From Neocallimastix lanati (nom. inval.) (taxonomy: Eukaryota > Neocallimastigomycota > Neocallimastigomycetes > Neocallimastigales > Neocallimastigaceae): a DNA stretch of 64,000 bases. The notes below the pieces were generated by a model. It saw only the letters and a program-made list of their open reading frames with translations. It was not told the origin of the DNA and searched no databases. Shown here one piece after another: positions 38,296 through 51,578 of the stretch. Each line of letters starts with the position of its first letter. Position 1 is the first letter of the stretch. The position numbers were made by a program, and so were the translations under genes. Where the stretch lies: NCBI GenBank assembly GCA_016946835.1, contig JACVTC010000001.1, forward strand, positions 2,142,501 through 2,206,500, in the 5' to 3' direction.

Positions 38296-40805
38296 TCATT
38301 TATTTATACTATTAACCTTTAAAATCCTTGAATCTCTTCTACCTGGTACACTATCTCTACTTATCATACTTTCTCTAGTAGATATAATGGATTTAATTCT
38401 TTCATCTACTGAAGAACCTGTTTCACTTCCTTCAACCTTTTCTAAGCAAAGCATTGGACAAGCACCACTTTCGTTGGTCCTGGTGTTAATACCCCAGACC
38501 CAACCATCATCATAAACATATACTACTTCAACAATATCACCCATTTCTAATAATAATTCATCATTTAATTGAGGTTCATAAGTATGAACTGCTCTGTAGG
38601 GTGTTGAATTTAATTCCTTATCTGTAGAGGTAGTACTAATTCTATTAGAATTCATTCCAGATGAGGCAACAGATAAATGATTATTATCTAATTGAGAGGT
38701 AATATTTATTTTACTGCTAGAGAAGTCAAAACTAGGTTCACTTTCACCATAAAATTGTGAACTGATACGTTGATTATCTGGTGCTTCACTGTAAGTACTT
38801 AAGAATTTAGTATTTCTATTTTGTTGAATTTCTGGTTCTGGAATTTCAGTCATATTAACCATTTGAGCCTTTGGTTCTTCATCAATTGTAATATCTGGTG
38901 GTTGGCTGGTATCATTTCTATCTTGTGATTCTGGTGGTTGAATGTTAGTCATATTAACCATTTGTGGCTTTGGTTCTTCATCAATCTTAATGATTGGAGT
39001 AGCACTGGTATCTTGTGATTCTGGTGGTTGAATGTTTGTCATATTAACCATTTGTGGTTTTGGAACTTCAGCTTCATTCTTCTTTTCATTGTTATTATTC
39101 ATAGCTGCAGCACCCACAGCAGCACCAATGGCAGCAGCTCCAGCAGCAGCTCCAGCGAAAAGGGTAGCATTATTGAAACCATTATCATTAGTAATTGGCA
39201 TTGTTTGATTAGTACCACCTGGAGTAACATTAGAAGTAAAGTTATAATTCTTTGAATCCGCTCCGAAATTAAATTCGTCATCGTCATCAATTTTTCCTCC
39301 CATGTTATTCATTTCTGTTCTATTTACGAGGACATCACCATTATCATTATTAATACCACTAAACGAATTACCACTCATAGCATTCATGCTTCCTATTCCA
39401 CCCATACCTGGTGAGGTCAATCCACCAGAGAAACCATTAGAATTATTTATTCCTCTTTCTTCCATTGATGGTTGGAATGGTGGAAATTTATTTTCTTGTT
39501 CATAGAATGAATTATTATTATTATTACTATTAGTATTATCTAATGATTCTCCCTTCTTATAGAAGTAAATTAAGGCACCCACAAGTAAAAAAGCACAACA
39601 AGAACCAACAATAATCCAAACTTTGTTGGAACCACCATCACCATTACTTTCATTTTCCTTACCTAAATTTAATGCACTATTAACATTGGCAGTCTTTGTA
39701 GAAGAAGTTGCAGGTGTATTATTAGCTGCAGTATCCGCTGATGGTGAAGCTGAAGCACCATTTGTACTACTATTTATACCACCATTTGTACCAGCATTAG
39801 CTCCGACGTTAGAAGTTCCACCATTCATTGAACAACATGCATCAGTAGAAGCTGTACTACAATAAGTACTAGCATTTGCTTGTGAGCTAAAACCTTTATA
39901 ATTTTATTTAAGATAATTTTAATTAATATAGTTATTAATATATTTCAATTATAATACTTTAAAATGAATAGTAATAATATAAATCATATCCAAATAATAA
40001 TATAATGTATATTTTGAATTTTTCCCGTTTTTATTAAAATAACTTAATTATTAAAATTTATATATATTATTATACTGTTAATTTTATAATAAAAGAAAAA
40101 AATATTATATATATTTCAATAAATTAATTATTTTATCAATGTAAAACTTTTCCTCCTCCCCTTCAATTTGCTAATATACATTATATATATATATTATTTT
40201 TTTTTTTTTTATTTTTATTTTTGTTATTTACCACAATTGCCTTCATTAGTAGAGTCTATACATTGTGAAAGAGCACTGAAATTTGAAGTATCTTTAGTAC
40301 AACGAGAATTTTGAGTTGATATTTGTTTTGATACAGTAGCTTGGTTTAAACAAGTATTAAATTGATTAACGAGACCTTGGTATGAGTTTACGAAATCATT
40401 ACAGGTACTTTTACAAACTTTTGGTTTAACTGGTTGACAAGTATTTTCTTTTGATATAACAATAAAATTACATGCAAAAGTAGTTAAATATCTTAGATTA
40501 GAAAGTGCATAATTTTCCATTTCAACGGTATTACAAGTACTTCCAACAGCTAAATCAGAAACAAAATGTTTAGCTAAAAATTCGGCATATTTAATAACGT
40601 AGGCATCAAAAGATGCAACATCAGTATATTTTGGTTGTGAATTTAACGGAAATACACCATTTACAGTATCAATAGAATAACTTGAAAAACTTGGACATGA
40701 TGTTGAGCCTGTTAATTGTACACAAGCTCCATGTATCTTTGTTATTAGAATACTCAATAGTAAAACTATATGAGTTACTAAACTTCTTTTACAGTTTATT
40801 ATCAT
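38296..40805 (-). CDS. Receptor-like membrane protein: signal peptide, ten-Cys Frizzled-like ectodomain, TM, SH3; 2 exons, 718 aa
   Basis: Exon 1 is 40805-40232 (donor G|GTAAAT); exon 2 is 39878-38296 (acceptor ACAAG). They join in frame (2157 nt). Residues 1-27 are a signal peptide with a hydrophobic core at 9-22. The ectodomain has ten Cys (28, 37, 91, 112, 123, 131, 135, 152, 169, 182); the F-x-C ... C ... C-x(3)-C ... C spacing in the middle recalls Frizzled-type Cys-rich domains. A Gly/Asn/Ser/Thr/Ala-rich stalk leads to a membrane helix at about 277-298 followed by YKK. The cytosolic tail carries three tandem repeats built on 'EPKPQMVNMTNIQPPESQD' and an SH3 domain at about 615-672 (ALYDY-like AVHTYEPQ, ELLLEMGDIV, DDGWVWGIN). 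The layout suggests surface sensing coupled to SH3 signalling. Ligand unknown; the Frizzled link is inference. Confidence 0.85.
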
Positions 40806-41734
40806 TTTATTTGTCTTTTATCCAACAAAAATTTCTATTTAGTTTAATAATCTATTTTAATAATTAAAAAAAAATTATTATTTTTATTATACTTTTGATT
40901 TTTTCAAGATTTTTTTTTTTGTAATTGATAATTAAATACTGAAAATATTTCTATTTATTGAAATTATATATTTTCAATTTGAAAAATGTTTATTATAACT
41001 GTATTTATTTTATATATTTTCTTTGCTCGTTATTACTTTTATTATTATTTTTTATAAAATTTTTCTTTTTCTTTCTATTATATTATTTTCTCTTTTACTT
41101 ATTTTAATTATTAATAATATTTATTTTAAAATAAAGTTTATATAAAAACTTTTAAATCTAAATTTATTTATATGTTTTTTTTCTATTTTTCTTTCAATTC
41201 TTTTATATATAAGTGATTATACAGTTATTGTATAATAAGAAGAAAAAGAAATCTAAAAAATATATTTTTTTAAATATATTCTTTAAAAAAAATAAAAATT
41301 TATATCGAAATTAATTAAAAATTTAACATAAAAATACAACCTTTAAAAGAGGAAAAAAAAATTTTTTTCAAAGGTTTATTGTAAAAATTAAAAAAAGTAT
41401 AAAATTTAATTAAAATTATGCAATTAAAATTTTTATTATTAATAAATATAATTCGAAATAAAAAAAAAATATCTATTATATATGATAATAAAATATATAG
41501 TATTAATATATTGTATTATATATTAAGATAAATTAAATATAATTATATTTAATTGTTATATAATTATTAATAATTAATTATTTATTAATTAAATTAATAA
41601 TTTTTAATATATAATCTACTTTTTAATAAATTATGATTATAACTTTAATAATAATAATTATTAATTTTATAATGTACAAATTATAATAAATAATTAATAT
41701 AAATAATGAAAATAATAATAAAAAATCATAAATA

Positions 41735-41930
41735 AATATATAATAAATAATAAATAATAAATGATAAATAATAAATAATAAATAATATATAATAAATAAT
41801 AAATAATAAATAATATATAATATATAATATATAATAAATAATAAATAATAAATAATAAATAATAAATAATAAATAATAAATAATAAATAATAAATAATAA
41901 ATAATAAATAATAAATAATAAATAATAAAA
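41735..41930. repeat. 7-bp repeat array (AATAAAT)n
   Basis: Imperfect array of the 7-mer with a few AT-only interruptions. Confidence 0.85.
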
Positions 41931-42667
41931 CAATATATAATAATAAAACAATTTATAATTAATAATAGAAATAATAGGAATTATAGAAATAATAGAAAAA
42001 ATTGAAATAATGAAAGAATAACAATAATAATAATAAATAAAAAAAAGAGAATAACAGTAATAAGTTAATTGATAATAATAAACAATATAACAATTAAAAT
42101 ATTATTAAATAGTATTATTAATAATAAAATATAAAAAATAAATAGTGATTCATAAATATAATAAATATAATAATATAAAAAAAATATTTATTAAATTATT
42201 ATAATTAATGATAGTTATTGATAATCATTTAATATAAATATATTTTTAGAGTAACCTTTACAATAGTAATATAAGGTATCAAACATTTTTAAATTTTGGT
42301 GGCCTACTTTTATTAGATTTCAGTGATAAAATTTATATTTAAAATAATAGTGTCTAATTATATATTTTATTTGAAATGTTAATTTAATATTTCATATAAA
42401 ATTTAATATATATAATATGGTTAATTTAAAAAAACTATTAGTGAATTTATATATATATTATTAAATATTAATTAATTTTATCAATAGAATTTGAATGAAC
42501 TATTAATAGAAACAGATAAATATTAAAAATAAATAATTAATAAATGTAAATAGTTGGAATATCTAAAGCAACTAATGAAAAAAGGCATTTTATTATTAAT
42601 AGTATGATCACTTTCATTTGAAAGAAAAATTGTTTCATTTTTATTTTTATGTTAATTGACATACATG

Positions 42668-42717
42668 TAAAATATGGTTTAATTGGTATTATTAAATACT
42701 AATTAAACCATATTTTA
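42668..42717. repeat. Near-perfect inverted repeat, 23-bp arms with a 4-nt loop
   Basis: Arms 42668-42690 and 42695-42717 pair at every position except one G-T wobble; the loop is ATTA. The arms contain GGTTT/AAACC, so this is not a plain AT dinucleotide palindrome. It could be a hairpin RNA, a terminator or a short inverted-repeat element. Confidence 0.85.
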
Positions 42718-42794
42718 TTAAATATACTTTATAGTACTAAATTTATTATAGTATAAATTTAATTTTATTTAATATTTATAATTTATAATTTATT

Positions 42795-43100
42795 ATATAT
42801 TATTTATATTATTTATTATTTATTATTTATTATTTATTATTTATTATTTATTATTTATTATTTATTATTTATTATTTATTATTTATTATCTATTATTTAT
42901 TATCTATTATTTATTATTTATTATTTATTATCTATTATTTATTATTTATTATTTATTATTTATTATTTATTATTTATTATTTATTATTTAATATTTATTA
43001 TTTATTATTTATTATTTATTATTTATTATTTATTATCTATTATTTATTATTTATTATCTATTATTTATTATTTATTATTTATTTATTATTTATTTATTTT
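42795..43100. repeat. 7-bp repeat array (TTATTTA)n, complement of the 41.8-kb array
   Basis: About 40 units of the same 7-mer as the 41735-41930 array but on the other strand, with occasional T-to-C changes. Confidence 0.85.
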
Positions 43101-44379
43101 TTAATAAATATAATACTACTGTATATAAAAATTTATTAATTATATAATTGAATTATTTAATACCCTTTCATATATAAGAATAAATAGAAAAATAATTATC
43201 AATTATTTACTCATACTCAAATTTTTTTGATTTATAAATATATTATATATTATATTCTTTTCATAGTTTATGGCTTAAAATAATATATATATATAAACTT
43301 TTTGATGTAAATATATATATAATCACTAAGAAATAAGATACTGTTTCTTTTTTTTTTTAATTATTCTATTTACTCTTTATGAAATTATTGAATATAAAAT
43401 ATATAAGGAATTATATTGAATTGTGTATAAAAGCTCATTGATTATAAATAATTATATATTGAATTAGATTAAAAGAAACTAATTGTTCAGGCTTTTTTTA
43501 TATGATATTAGCATTTAATTAAATTAGAATAAATTGGGATATAAAAAACTAATTATAATAAATAAAAATATATTTTTTGATGGTATTTCATTTAATTTTC
43601 TTGAAACTTTTTTTTAGTATATGTTGTAATATATTAAAATATATTAAAAAATACATTAATATAATATATATATATTTTTTTAAGATTATTCATGTTTGAA
43701 AGTATAAAAAATACAAAAATACACACCTATATATTTAGTTTTTTAAGTAATATATTAAATTATTAAAAATTAAATATAAAATAAAGTTTTTCATTTTATT
43801 GATTATAAATTAAATTTGTTAAATTTTATTTAAAAAATGTTAGTACAGAAATTTTTTTTCCCTAATTATAATTATTTAGATTTATTTTAAATTACAAAAT
43901 TAATATCTATTATTACATATTCAACTTTATTGAAAGAAAAAATTTTCTTTGAATTTATATAAAAAACAATTTTTTTTTAATAAAAATAATACAAATGCCA
44001 TTTGAATGGAACAATATAGTATAAATATAAATATTAATAATAGGAATAAAGAGTAGCTATTGTGAAAGTTGTTCATTTAAAGAATATAAAATACTAAAAA
44101 TTTAATCACCTTAAAAAAATATTAGTTACAGGGATGAAAAGTAATGGTTTCTTTGAAACTTTATCTTATTTTCCAAGACAATATTTTTTTTTTATTATAT
44201 TTAAAAAAAATATTCAATATACTTTTTTTTTTTTTTTTTTTTAATAAATATTTAAATATTTAATATAATTTAAAATTCAGAAAAATAAACTATATAAAAT
44301 TTAAAAAAATACTTACCGTAAATATTTTTTTAAATGGCCGTTAATTATTAAATTTTAAAAAATTTTGTAAAACCTTAAA

Positions 44380-44575
44380 TAAATAAATAATTAATAATAA
44401 ATAATAATAAATAATAATAAATAATAAATAATAATAAATAATAAATAATAAATAATAATAAATAATAATAAATAATAATAAATAATAAATAATAATAAAT
44501 AATAATAAATAATAAATAATAATAAATAATAAATAATAATAAATAATAATAAATAATAATAAATAATAAATAATA
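44380..44575. repeat. Mixed AAT / AATAAAT array
   Basis: Alternating 7-bp and 10-bp units (AATAAAT and AATAATAAAT) for about 195 bp. Confidence 0.85.
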
Positions 44576-46295
44576 TCTAATACTAATAATTATTAATAAA
44601 TAATATAGTAGTATAAAATAAATGATATAATAAATATATAAAAAAAAAAGTTATATATTATTACTTTTTATATCAATTTAATTAAAAATTAATTCAAATA
44701 TATATATATAAGATTGTTCAATTATACAAATACATTATTACACCTATATATTATTTAGTATTTTTTTTTATTATTATTTTGTAGTAAGAGATAAATAATA
44801 TTATAATAATATATATGAAAAATATTTTAATTATAATTCAATTTAAATATATAAAAAAATTTTTATATCAATTTTAAAAATTAAGTCAAATATATATGAT
44901 TTTTCATGTTTACTTAATTATACAAATACATTATTTTAATTATATATTGTTTAAAAATTTTTATATCATAATATTAATAGTTAAAAATTTAATATGAAAC
45001 GTAGTCATTTAATTATATTAAATCATCATAAATTTGGTGATTTTATTTGGAAATATTAGTATAAAAAATTTTTTTTTAAATTATATCTTAAAGATTTTGA
45101 GGTTGTTATAAATGAAGGAACTGTGGTCATTATTATTTGTCTTTTATTTAAGTTTATTGAACATTACAATATCTACTATATAATAAAATGAATCGATTAA
45201 AGTTCAGTTTAAGGTATATTATTTTATTAATATGGTAAAAATTTTATATTATAAAATTTTTAATAAAGGAATATTAGTAGTAGACACTGTATAAATAGAA
45301 AGCCAATAATGATATATATATTATAAATTTATTATGATATTTTAAAAATTTATGACAATAAATATACATTATAACATTACTACTATAAGACATAAGACAA
45401 ATTATGCTATTTAATAATAAATTTTTAACACAAATTAAAAAATTTAAGCAAGTTTATATGGTGTTTATTTTTTTTTTAAAACAATTTTACAATTTTGCTG
45501 TTATATTTATTATATTATTACTATTATTATTATTATTACTATTATTACATTATTATTATTTATTTTTGAATTTAAAAATAATTTAAAATCATTTTTTTTT
45601 AAAACAATTATCAATTTTACTATTTTTATTATTATTATTACTATTACTATTATTATTATTATTATTGTCATCATTATTATATATATTTTTGAGTTACAAT
45701 CTTTGTTTTTTTTTTCTTGCTCAGTTTAAATTATATTAAATAATAATATAATTTTTTACTACTAAATTTTAAATAATTTATTTTTTATTATTTACTACTT
45801 CAATAAATTATATTATTATTTAATATAATTGTACAACATTAATTTTTATAATAAATATAATAATAAAATATTATGAAAAAAGTAAAAAAAAAAATTTACC
45901 TATTACAAAGACATAAATTAATTTATAATATATAATATTTAATAGTATTAATAAAAAGTATTGAAGAAACGAATGAAATATTAATTTTTATATATGTAAG
46001 ATTCTAAGGTAAAATAAATATATTGAAATAGAAAATTATAAAAATCTCAATTATTAATTCAAAAGTTACAATTAAAATTAATATTAATAAATTAATATGT
46101 ATAAATATATATATATATATTTTTCTTTATATATCTTTTTTATTTTTTTTTTTTTTTTTTTTTTTTTTGAGACAAAGAAAGGAATATATTTCTTGAATTA
46201 TTTAATTTCTATAATTATATAGAAATTTAAAAAGGAATACAAAAACAATATATAATAATAGAATAAAATGAAGTACAATAAATATAAATAATGAA

Positions 46296-46415
46296 ATATT
46301 AGAGTATTAAAAATAAATAAAAAGAAATAGTGGAGTATTAATAAAAAATAAATAAATAGTGAAGTATTAATAATATGAAATAAATAGCAAAATATTAATA
46401 AAATAAAATATAGAA
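46296..46415. repeat. Short minisatellite, about four units of 28-33 bp
   Basis: Units resemble AATAGTGGAGTATTAATAAA plus an AAATAAAT tail, with mutations between copies. Confidence 0.65.
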
Positions 46416-46822
46416 TATTGTTATTAACTCCTTACCACAGAAAAATACACATAAATTAATTTGAAATTAAAATTATGTAATAATTGTAATAATAATATCT
46501 ACTAAAAACAATAAAAAAAATTAATATAATTAAGTTGTAATAGTATTTATGTAATAAAATTTTAGTAAAAGTGTGATATAAGTTTTTATGGAAATGAAAA
46601 TATAATGAAGAAGCTGTAATGCAAGAAAAAAAAAAAGTACAGGAAATTGAGAGAAATTTAATAATTATTATGTATTAATAAATAAATATATATCTACTTA
46701 TATATATATATATATATTTTTTTTTCTTTTTTTTAATTTCTTTTATGATGTTCTATAATGGAAAAAGAATACATTTCCTTTACTTTATTAAATATTTATA
46801 TTTATAACAATATAAAAATAAA

Positions 46823-47010
46823 ATTGATAACTAATAAAATAAAGGGTTTCTACTAAACTTTCTCAGAATTAAGAAAATTATAAAATTATTATTATTCATT
46901 AATATTATTTCTTGCTGAAAATAATTAATAAAATTAAACTAAAAAGTAATATTGATAACTAATAAATGAAGAGTATTTACTAAACTCTACTCAGAACAAA
47001 GACAATTATT
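46823..47010. repeat. Diverged tandem duplication, offset 128 bp
   Basis: The segment starting ATTGATAACTAATAAA and containing TACTAAACT, then CTCAGAA, occurs at 46823 and again at 46951. Confidence 0.7.
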
Positions 47011-47885
47011 CAATATGAAATTTAATGATTAGTTATTTAAAAAAGACTATTACTATTTGGATTTAATTAAACTCAAGACCTTCTTTGTTATTATTGGATG
47101 AAAGAGCAAGTTAAGACTAGTACAATATTGATTATTTAATCATTACTTGATTTTATAAAAAGCATGAGATTATTAATCATTTAAACTAAATTTATTTAAG
47201 ATCTTATAATAAAAAATATCTTTCTAAAGTTCCTTTATGAAGGAATATATAAATATATTTATATATTTTTGAAAAAAAAAATTAGTAAATTTATAAATAA
47301 ATAAATAGATAGATATATAAATAATTTTAATTAATTAACTAAATAAATAAATAAATAAGTAATTAAATAATTAAATAATTAAATATTAATCAATCAATCA
47401 ATTAATTTATTTATTGAAAAATTAATTAATTAATTGAACAATTACATAGATAAATAAGTTAATGAAAAAATAAATAAATAAATAAATAATTATATATAAT
47501 TAAATAATTAAATAATTAAATAAATGAGTTGATAATTAAATATATAAATAAATCAATAAATAATTATGTATAATACATAAAATTTTTACATTAAATTAAT
47601 ACATAACAATCGTGTATATTTATGATTGGTTGGTTTTACATAATTATAATCTACAATTTAAACTTTTAAAGATTGATCAAGGAATTATTTAAATTGACAA
47701 AAAAAATTATAAAGATTTTATTATTTAATCGAATAGAGAAAAAAAAAAATAGGAATTAGTTTTTTTTTTATTCAAAAAAAATAAAAAAATAAAAAAAAAA
47801 AAAAAAAAGAAAAATAAAATAAAAGAAATAAAAGATTAAAGATAAAAGATAAAAGATATATATACATATATAAATAATAAGGAAA

Positions 47886-48911
47886 ATGGCTCCAGCAATA
47901 CTAAAATATTTAGAATTACCATTTTGTGTTTTAGGTATTTATGGATGTTATTTAACATGGGGTATTTTACAAGAAGGTGTTAGTACTGTCAGTTATCCAT
48001 CTATTAAGACTGGTGAAATGGGACGTTTTAAGTATTTCATCTTTTTAAATTTAATTCAATCTATTATCACATCTATCGTTGCATTAATATATTTAGTTTG
48101 TAAGGGAGAAAAAATTTCGATTCCAAGAAAAGGTTTAATCATAAGTTATTTCACAGTAGCATTTATTCAATCTTTAGCTTCACAATTTGGTTACAATTCT
48201 TTAAAATATATTAACTATCCAACCATGATTTTAGGAAAATCATGTAAGCTTGTACCAGTTGTTGTTATGAATTTCATTTTATATCAAAAGAAATATCCAT
48301 GGAATAAATATGTTACCGTTGTTCTTGTTACAGTGGGTGTTTCACTTTTCACTTTATTACAACCAGCAAAGGCCAATGCTGCTGAAAAAACTAATAGTGT
48401 CTTTGGTATTGTATTATTATTAATTAATTTAATTTTAGATGGTACTACCAACTCAACTCAAGATAAAATTTTCTCAAAATATAAGATTACTAGTTCTCAG
48501 ATGATGCTTTGGATGAATGTCTTCTCATCAATTATTATGACAGGTTATTTAATGGCTATTCATCCTTTAGGTAACCATGAACTTGTTAATGCTATTAGTT
48601 TTGTTGCGGAACGTCCAGAAATCATTAAGCATATTATATTATTTGGTCTCTGTGGAGCTGTAGGTCAAGTTTTTATTTTCTATGTATTAGGTAATTTTGG
48701 TTCTATTGTTTTAGTAACTATCACTGTCACTAGAAAGATGTTAAGTATTGTTATGAGTGTTGTCTGGTATAATCATAAATTAGCCTTTGGACAATGGATT
48801 GCTGTTGCTATTGTATTTGCTGGTATTATTTTAGATACAGTTGTTGGTATTCAACAAAAACGCAAGAAGCAAGCAGAAAAAGAAGAAAAAGAAAAATCTA
48901 AGAAAATTTAA
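47886..48911 (+). CDS. HUT1: ER nucleotide/nucleotide-sugar transporter, HUT1/SLC35B1 family, 341 aa
   Basis: Intronless frame with about ten hydrophobic helices. Family marks of SLC35B1/Hut1 are clear: YLTWGILQEG-V near residues 21-32, ASQFGYNSLKYINYP near 98-113 followed by GKSCKLVPVVVM, and LDGTTNSTQDKIF near 184-196. The length (341) fits the family. The tail is Lys/Glu-rich and ends KSKKI, a K-x-K-x-x dilysine ER-retrieval signal. Yeast Hut1 is linked to UDP-galactose transport into the ER; mammalian SLC35B1 is reported as an ER ATP/ADP exchanger, so the substrate here is open. The leader before the ATG is A-rich. Convergent with MRT4. Confidence 0.93.
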   Translation: MAPAILKYLELPFCVLGIYGCYLTWGILQEGVSTVSYPSIKTGEMGRFKYFIFLNLIQSIITSIVALIYLVCKGEKISIPRKGLIISYFTVAFIQSLASQFGYNSLKYINYPTMILGKSCKLVPVVVMNFILYQKKYPWNKYVTVVLVTVGVSLFTLLQPAKANAAEKTNSVFGIVLLLINLILDGTTNSTQDKIFSKYKITSSQMMLWMNVFSSIIMTGYLMAIHPLGNHELVNAISFVAERPEIIKHIILFGLCGAVGQVFIFYVLGNFGSIVLVTITVTRKMLSIVMSVVWYNHKLAFGQWIAVAIVFAGIILDTVVGIQQKRKKQAEKEEKEKSKKI

Positions 48912-49400
48912 AATAAAAAAAATTAAAATAAAAATAATAACATAATAAATATTTTTACATTAATTGTAATAATAAAAAATAATAAAAAAAAATTATAGAA
49001 ATGATAATAAAATAGTTTATACAATTACAATAAGCATAAAATTAACAAAATAATAATACTAATAATATTAATAATAATAGAAAAAGAAAAAAAAAATTTT
49101 TTTTATAAAAATTCATGATATATAACATGTATATAAGATATTTAAATCGAATATTTTACATTATAGTTAAATAGAAAAAAAAAATAATAATAATAAAGAT
49201 AAAATAAAAATAAAATTACTTTTATATAAATATTTTTTTTTTTTTTTTTTTTTTATATAAATAAATAAGGTTTTTATTGAAATATTGTTCTATTAAAAAA
49301 TATATAATAATTTTCTTTACAAATTATGAATTAAATAAAAATTTTTATATGGGAAGAAAAAATATTACAAATTATTAGAAATATATAAAAGTAAAATAAA

Positions 49401-49440
<40 letters not shown>

Positions 49441-49519
49441 GATATATTGATTTGTATAAACATATATATCATAAAGTAATTTATTATATATATTATATAT
49501 AAATTAAATAAAAAATTTC

Positions 49520-49564
<45 letters not shown>

Positions 49565-49725
49565 TAATAATAAAATTAAATTATTTTTTAGATAAATATT
49601 TAAATAATAATACTAATAATATTAAATAAAAGTTTTCTTCAATCTCTAAAATATTTAAATGTATTGATTAAAATTAATTTTTTTAAATATAAATTTAAAC
49701 AAATTTTATCCCATAATTTTTTAAC
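48912..49725. other. Convergent 3' spacer between HUT1 and MRT4
   Basis: No gene. An A-run of about 35 bp near 49408-49439 and a T-run of about 35 bp near 49524-49558 face each other, and both 3' UTRs must lie here. Confidence 0.65.
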
Positions 49726-51546
49726 CTAAACATTGTTAACAGCACCATCTTTGTAGTAACACTTTAAAGAAACTTTAAATTCAGACATTTGAATAAAGAA
49801 ATGTTTCTATTTATATTAAATGATAATAAAATAAAATAAAATAAAATATATATATATATTAATTATTTTTAATTATTCATTTCATTTAATTTTTTAATTT
49901 TTAAATATTGATTATATATTTACTAATAATTGAGCTTGTTCTGGGGTTAAAACATCACCCTTGTTACACACGGTATAATCAAATAAACAGGTAACAACAC
50001 CAGTTTTAAGAGTAGTTGGTAAACCTAACTTTCTTAATTGTGGTTCCATATTTGATGGGAATGGTAATTTATCTTCACCTCTTGTAACTGGACCTATTTA
50101 TTATTTATGTATATTTATAAATTATATATATATATATACGATTAATTTTATTTAATTTCCCTAATTTAAAGAAAAAAAAAACTATTAAAATTTTCTAATT
50201 TTAAACATATAATAATATAATAAAATTTTTATTATTTAATAAACTGACCTGCTGGGACAACAAATTTCTCAGTAGCAATAAAACCAGAACGGGCAAAGTC
50301 TTCCTTCCTAAAGTTTTTAAAGTATCTTTTTTTTTTTATAATTTGAAATTTATTTCATTGAAAATAATTTATTAAATTAATTTTTAAATTTATTTACATA
50401 TTTTTATCACTTCTTATTTTAATTTATTAATTTTATTACTCTTGAATTTCCTTTGGAGTAGCATCGGTGAAAAGTAAACCAACATTACCAACCAAACGCT
50501 ATTTTTTTTTTTTTTTTTAATATTATAATATAAAAACACATATATAATTATAATATATAAATAATAATAATAATAAATAAATATATAAATATTTATATTT
50601 TATCAATTTCAAATTATAATCCCTTTTTTTCAATTTTTGAACAATACTTTATTTATATGATGTTATAAAGTTTAATTTGTATACATACTTCAGCTAATTT
50701 ACTTAAATTTGGCTTGTATTCTTCTTCAGCAGTAGTACCTAAAGCTTTAGCCATAATTTTATTTTTACCAAAAAAGAATCTAATATATATTTCAGAAATT
50801 GGTTATTTTTATATTAACCGGTGTTTCATAATTTTAAATCTATTATAAATACTTTTATCAAAGAAATAATATATACCTTGAGGTATTCCAATCATTTCTA
50901 ACTTCTTTTAAATAGTAATTTCTCATATTATCGATATTGAATACCCAAATGTACTTATATCTATCAACACATTTTTGAATCTTTTAATTTTATTAGTTTA
51001 TAAAAAATAAAATAAAAAAAAAAGGTATATGTTATTTTAACTATTTTTCATTCATTTTTTTAGACAAAATTTTTTTTTCAAAGTAATATATGGTTACTTG
51101 TTCAACTAAGAGTTCCTTTTCTTCACGACCTTTCTTTTCAGTCTTAGTAAGAGAAACTATTTTAAATATTTTAGCAATTAGTTATATTAGTAAAAGTATT
51201 ACCATTAATAACAGTAATTAATAATAATAATATTATTATTATTTATATTGATAATAATTATAATAACAATATTATTATTATAATTTATATTGATAATTAA
51301 TTATTAGAATAATGATAAAAAGAAAATCAATGTAATAATTTTTAATTTAAAGATTGAAATTTATATATAAAATCTATATCTAAAAAAACTATAATTGATA
51401 TGTGTTAAATAGATTTTTTTTTTTTTTTTTTTTTTACTAAGTACTTATATATATTTCAATTGAACATTTCTCAATTTTAAAAATTTAAAATTTTAATTAA
51501 TAATTATTTTGTGTATAAATTTTATAATTCTTTTCTTTTTTTTTTT

Positions 51547-51578
<32 letters not shown>

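Larger units (their letters stand above)
40806..47885. other. 7-kb gene desert of simple repeats
   Basis: No coding region with similarity or sensible composition was found on either strand. Contents: 7-bp AATAAAT repeats at about 41735-41930 and their complement at about 42795-43100, a mixed AAT/AATAAAT tract at 44380-44575, a strong hairpin at 42668-42717, a four-copy minisatellite at 46296-46415 and a 128-bp diverged tandem repeat at 46823-47010. Weak self-similarity links about 43690-43890 with 44715-45100 (old duplicates). Small frames here (for example 45404-45586) are low complexity. Confidence 0.65.

Noticed and set aside
39028-39865. Plus-strand frames opposite the SH3 receptor gene
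   Set aside because: Antisense shadows of the Gly/Asn/Ser-rich stalk and tail.
41735-43100. CRISPR-like periodic repeats
   Set aside because: The unit is a 7-bp microsatellite with no spacers, in a eukaryotic genome.
42795-43100. Telomere-like array
   Set aside because: TTATTTA has no G-rich strand and lies internally between genes; it is an ordinary 7-bp microsatellite.
45404-45586. 60-aa plus-strand frame
   Set aside because: Low-complexity Leu/Phe/Ile from ATT repeats, no conserved start or family.
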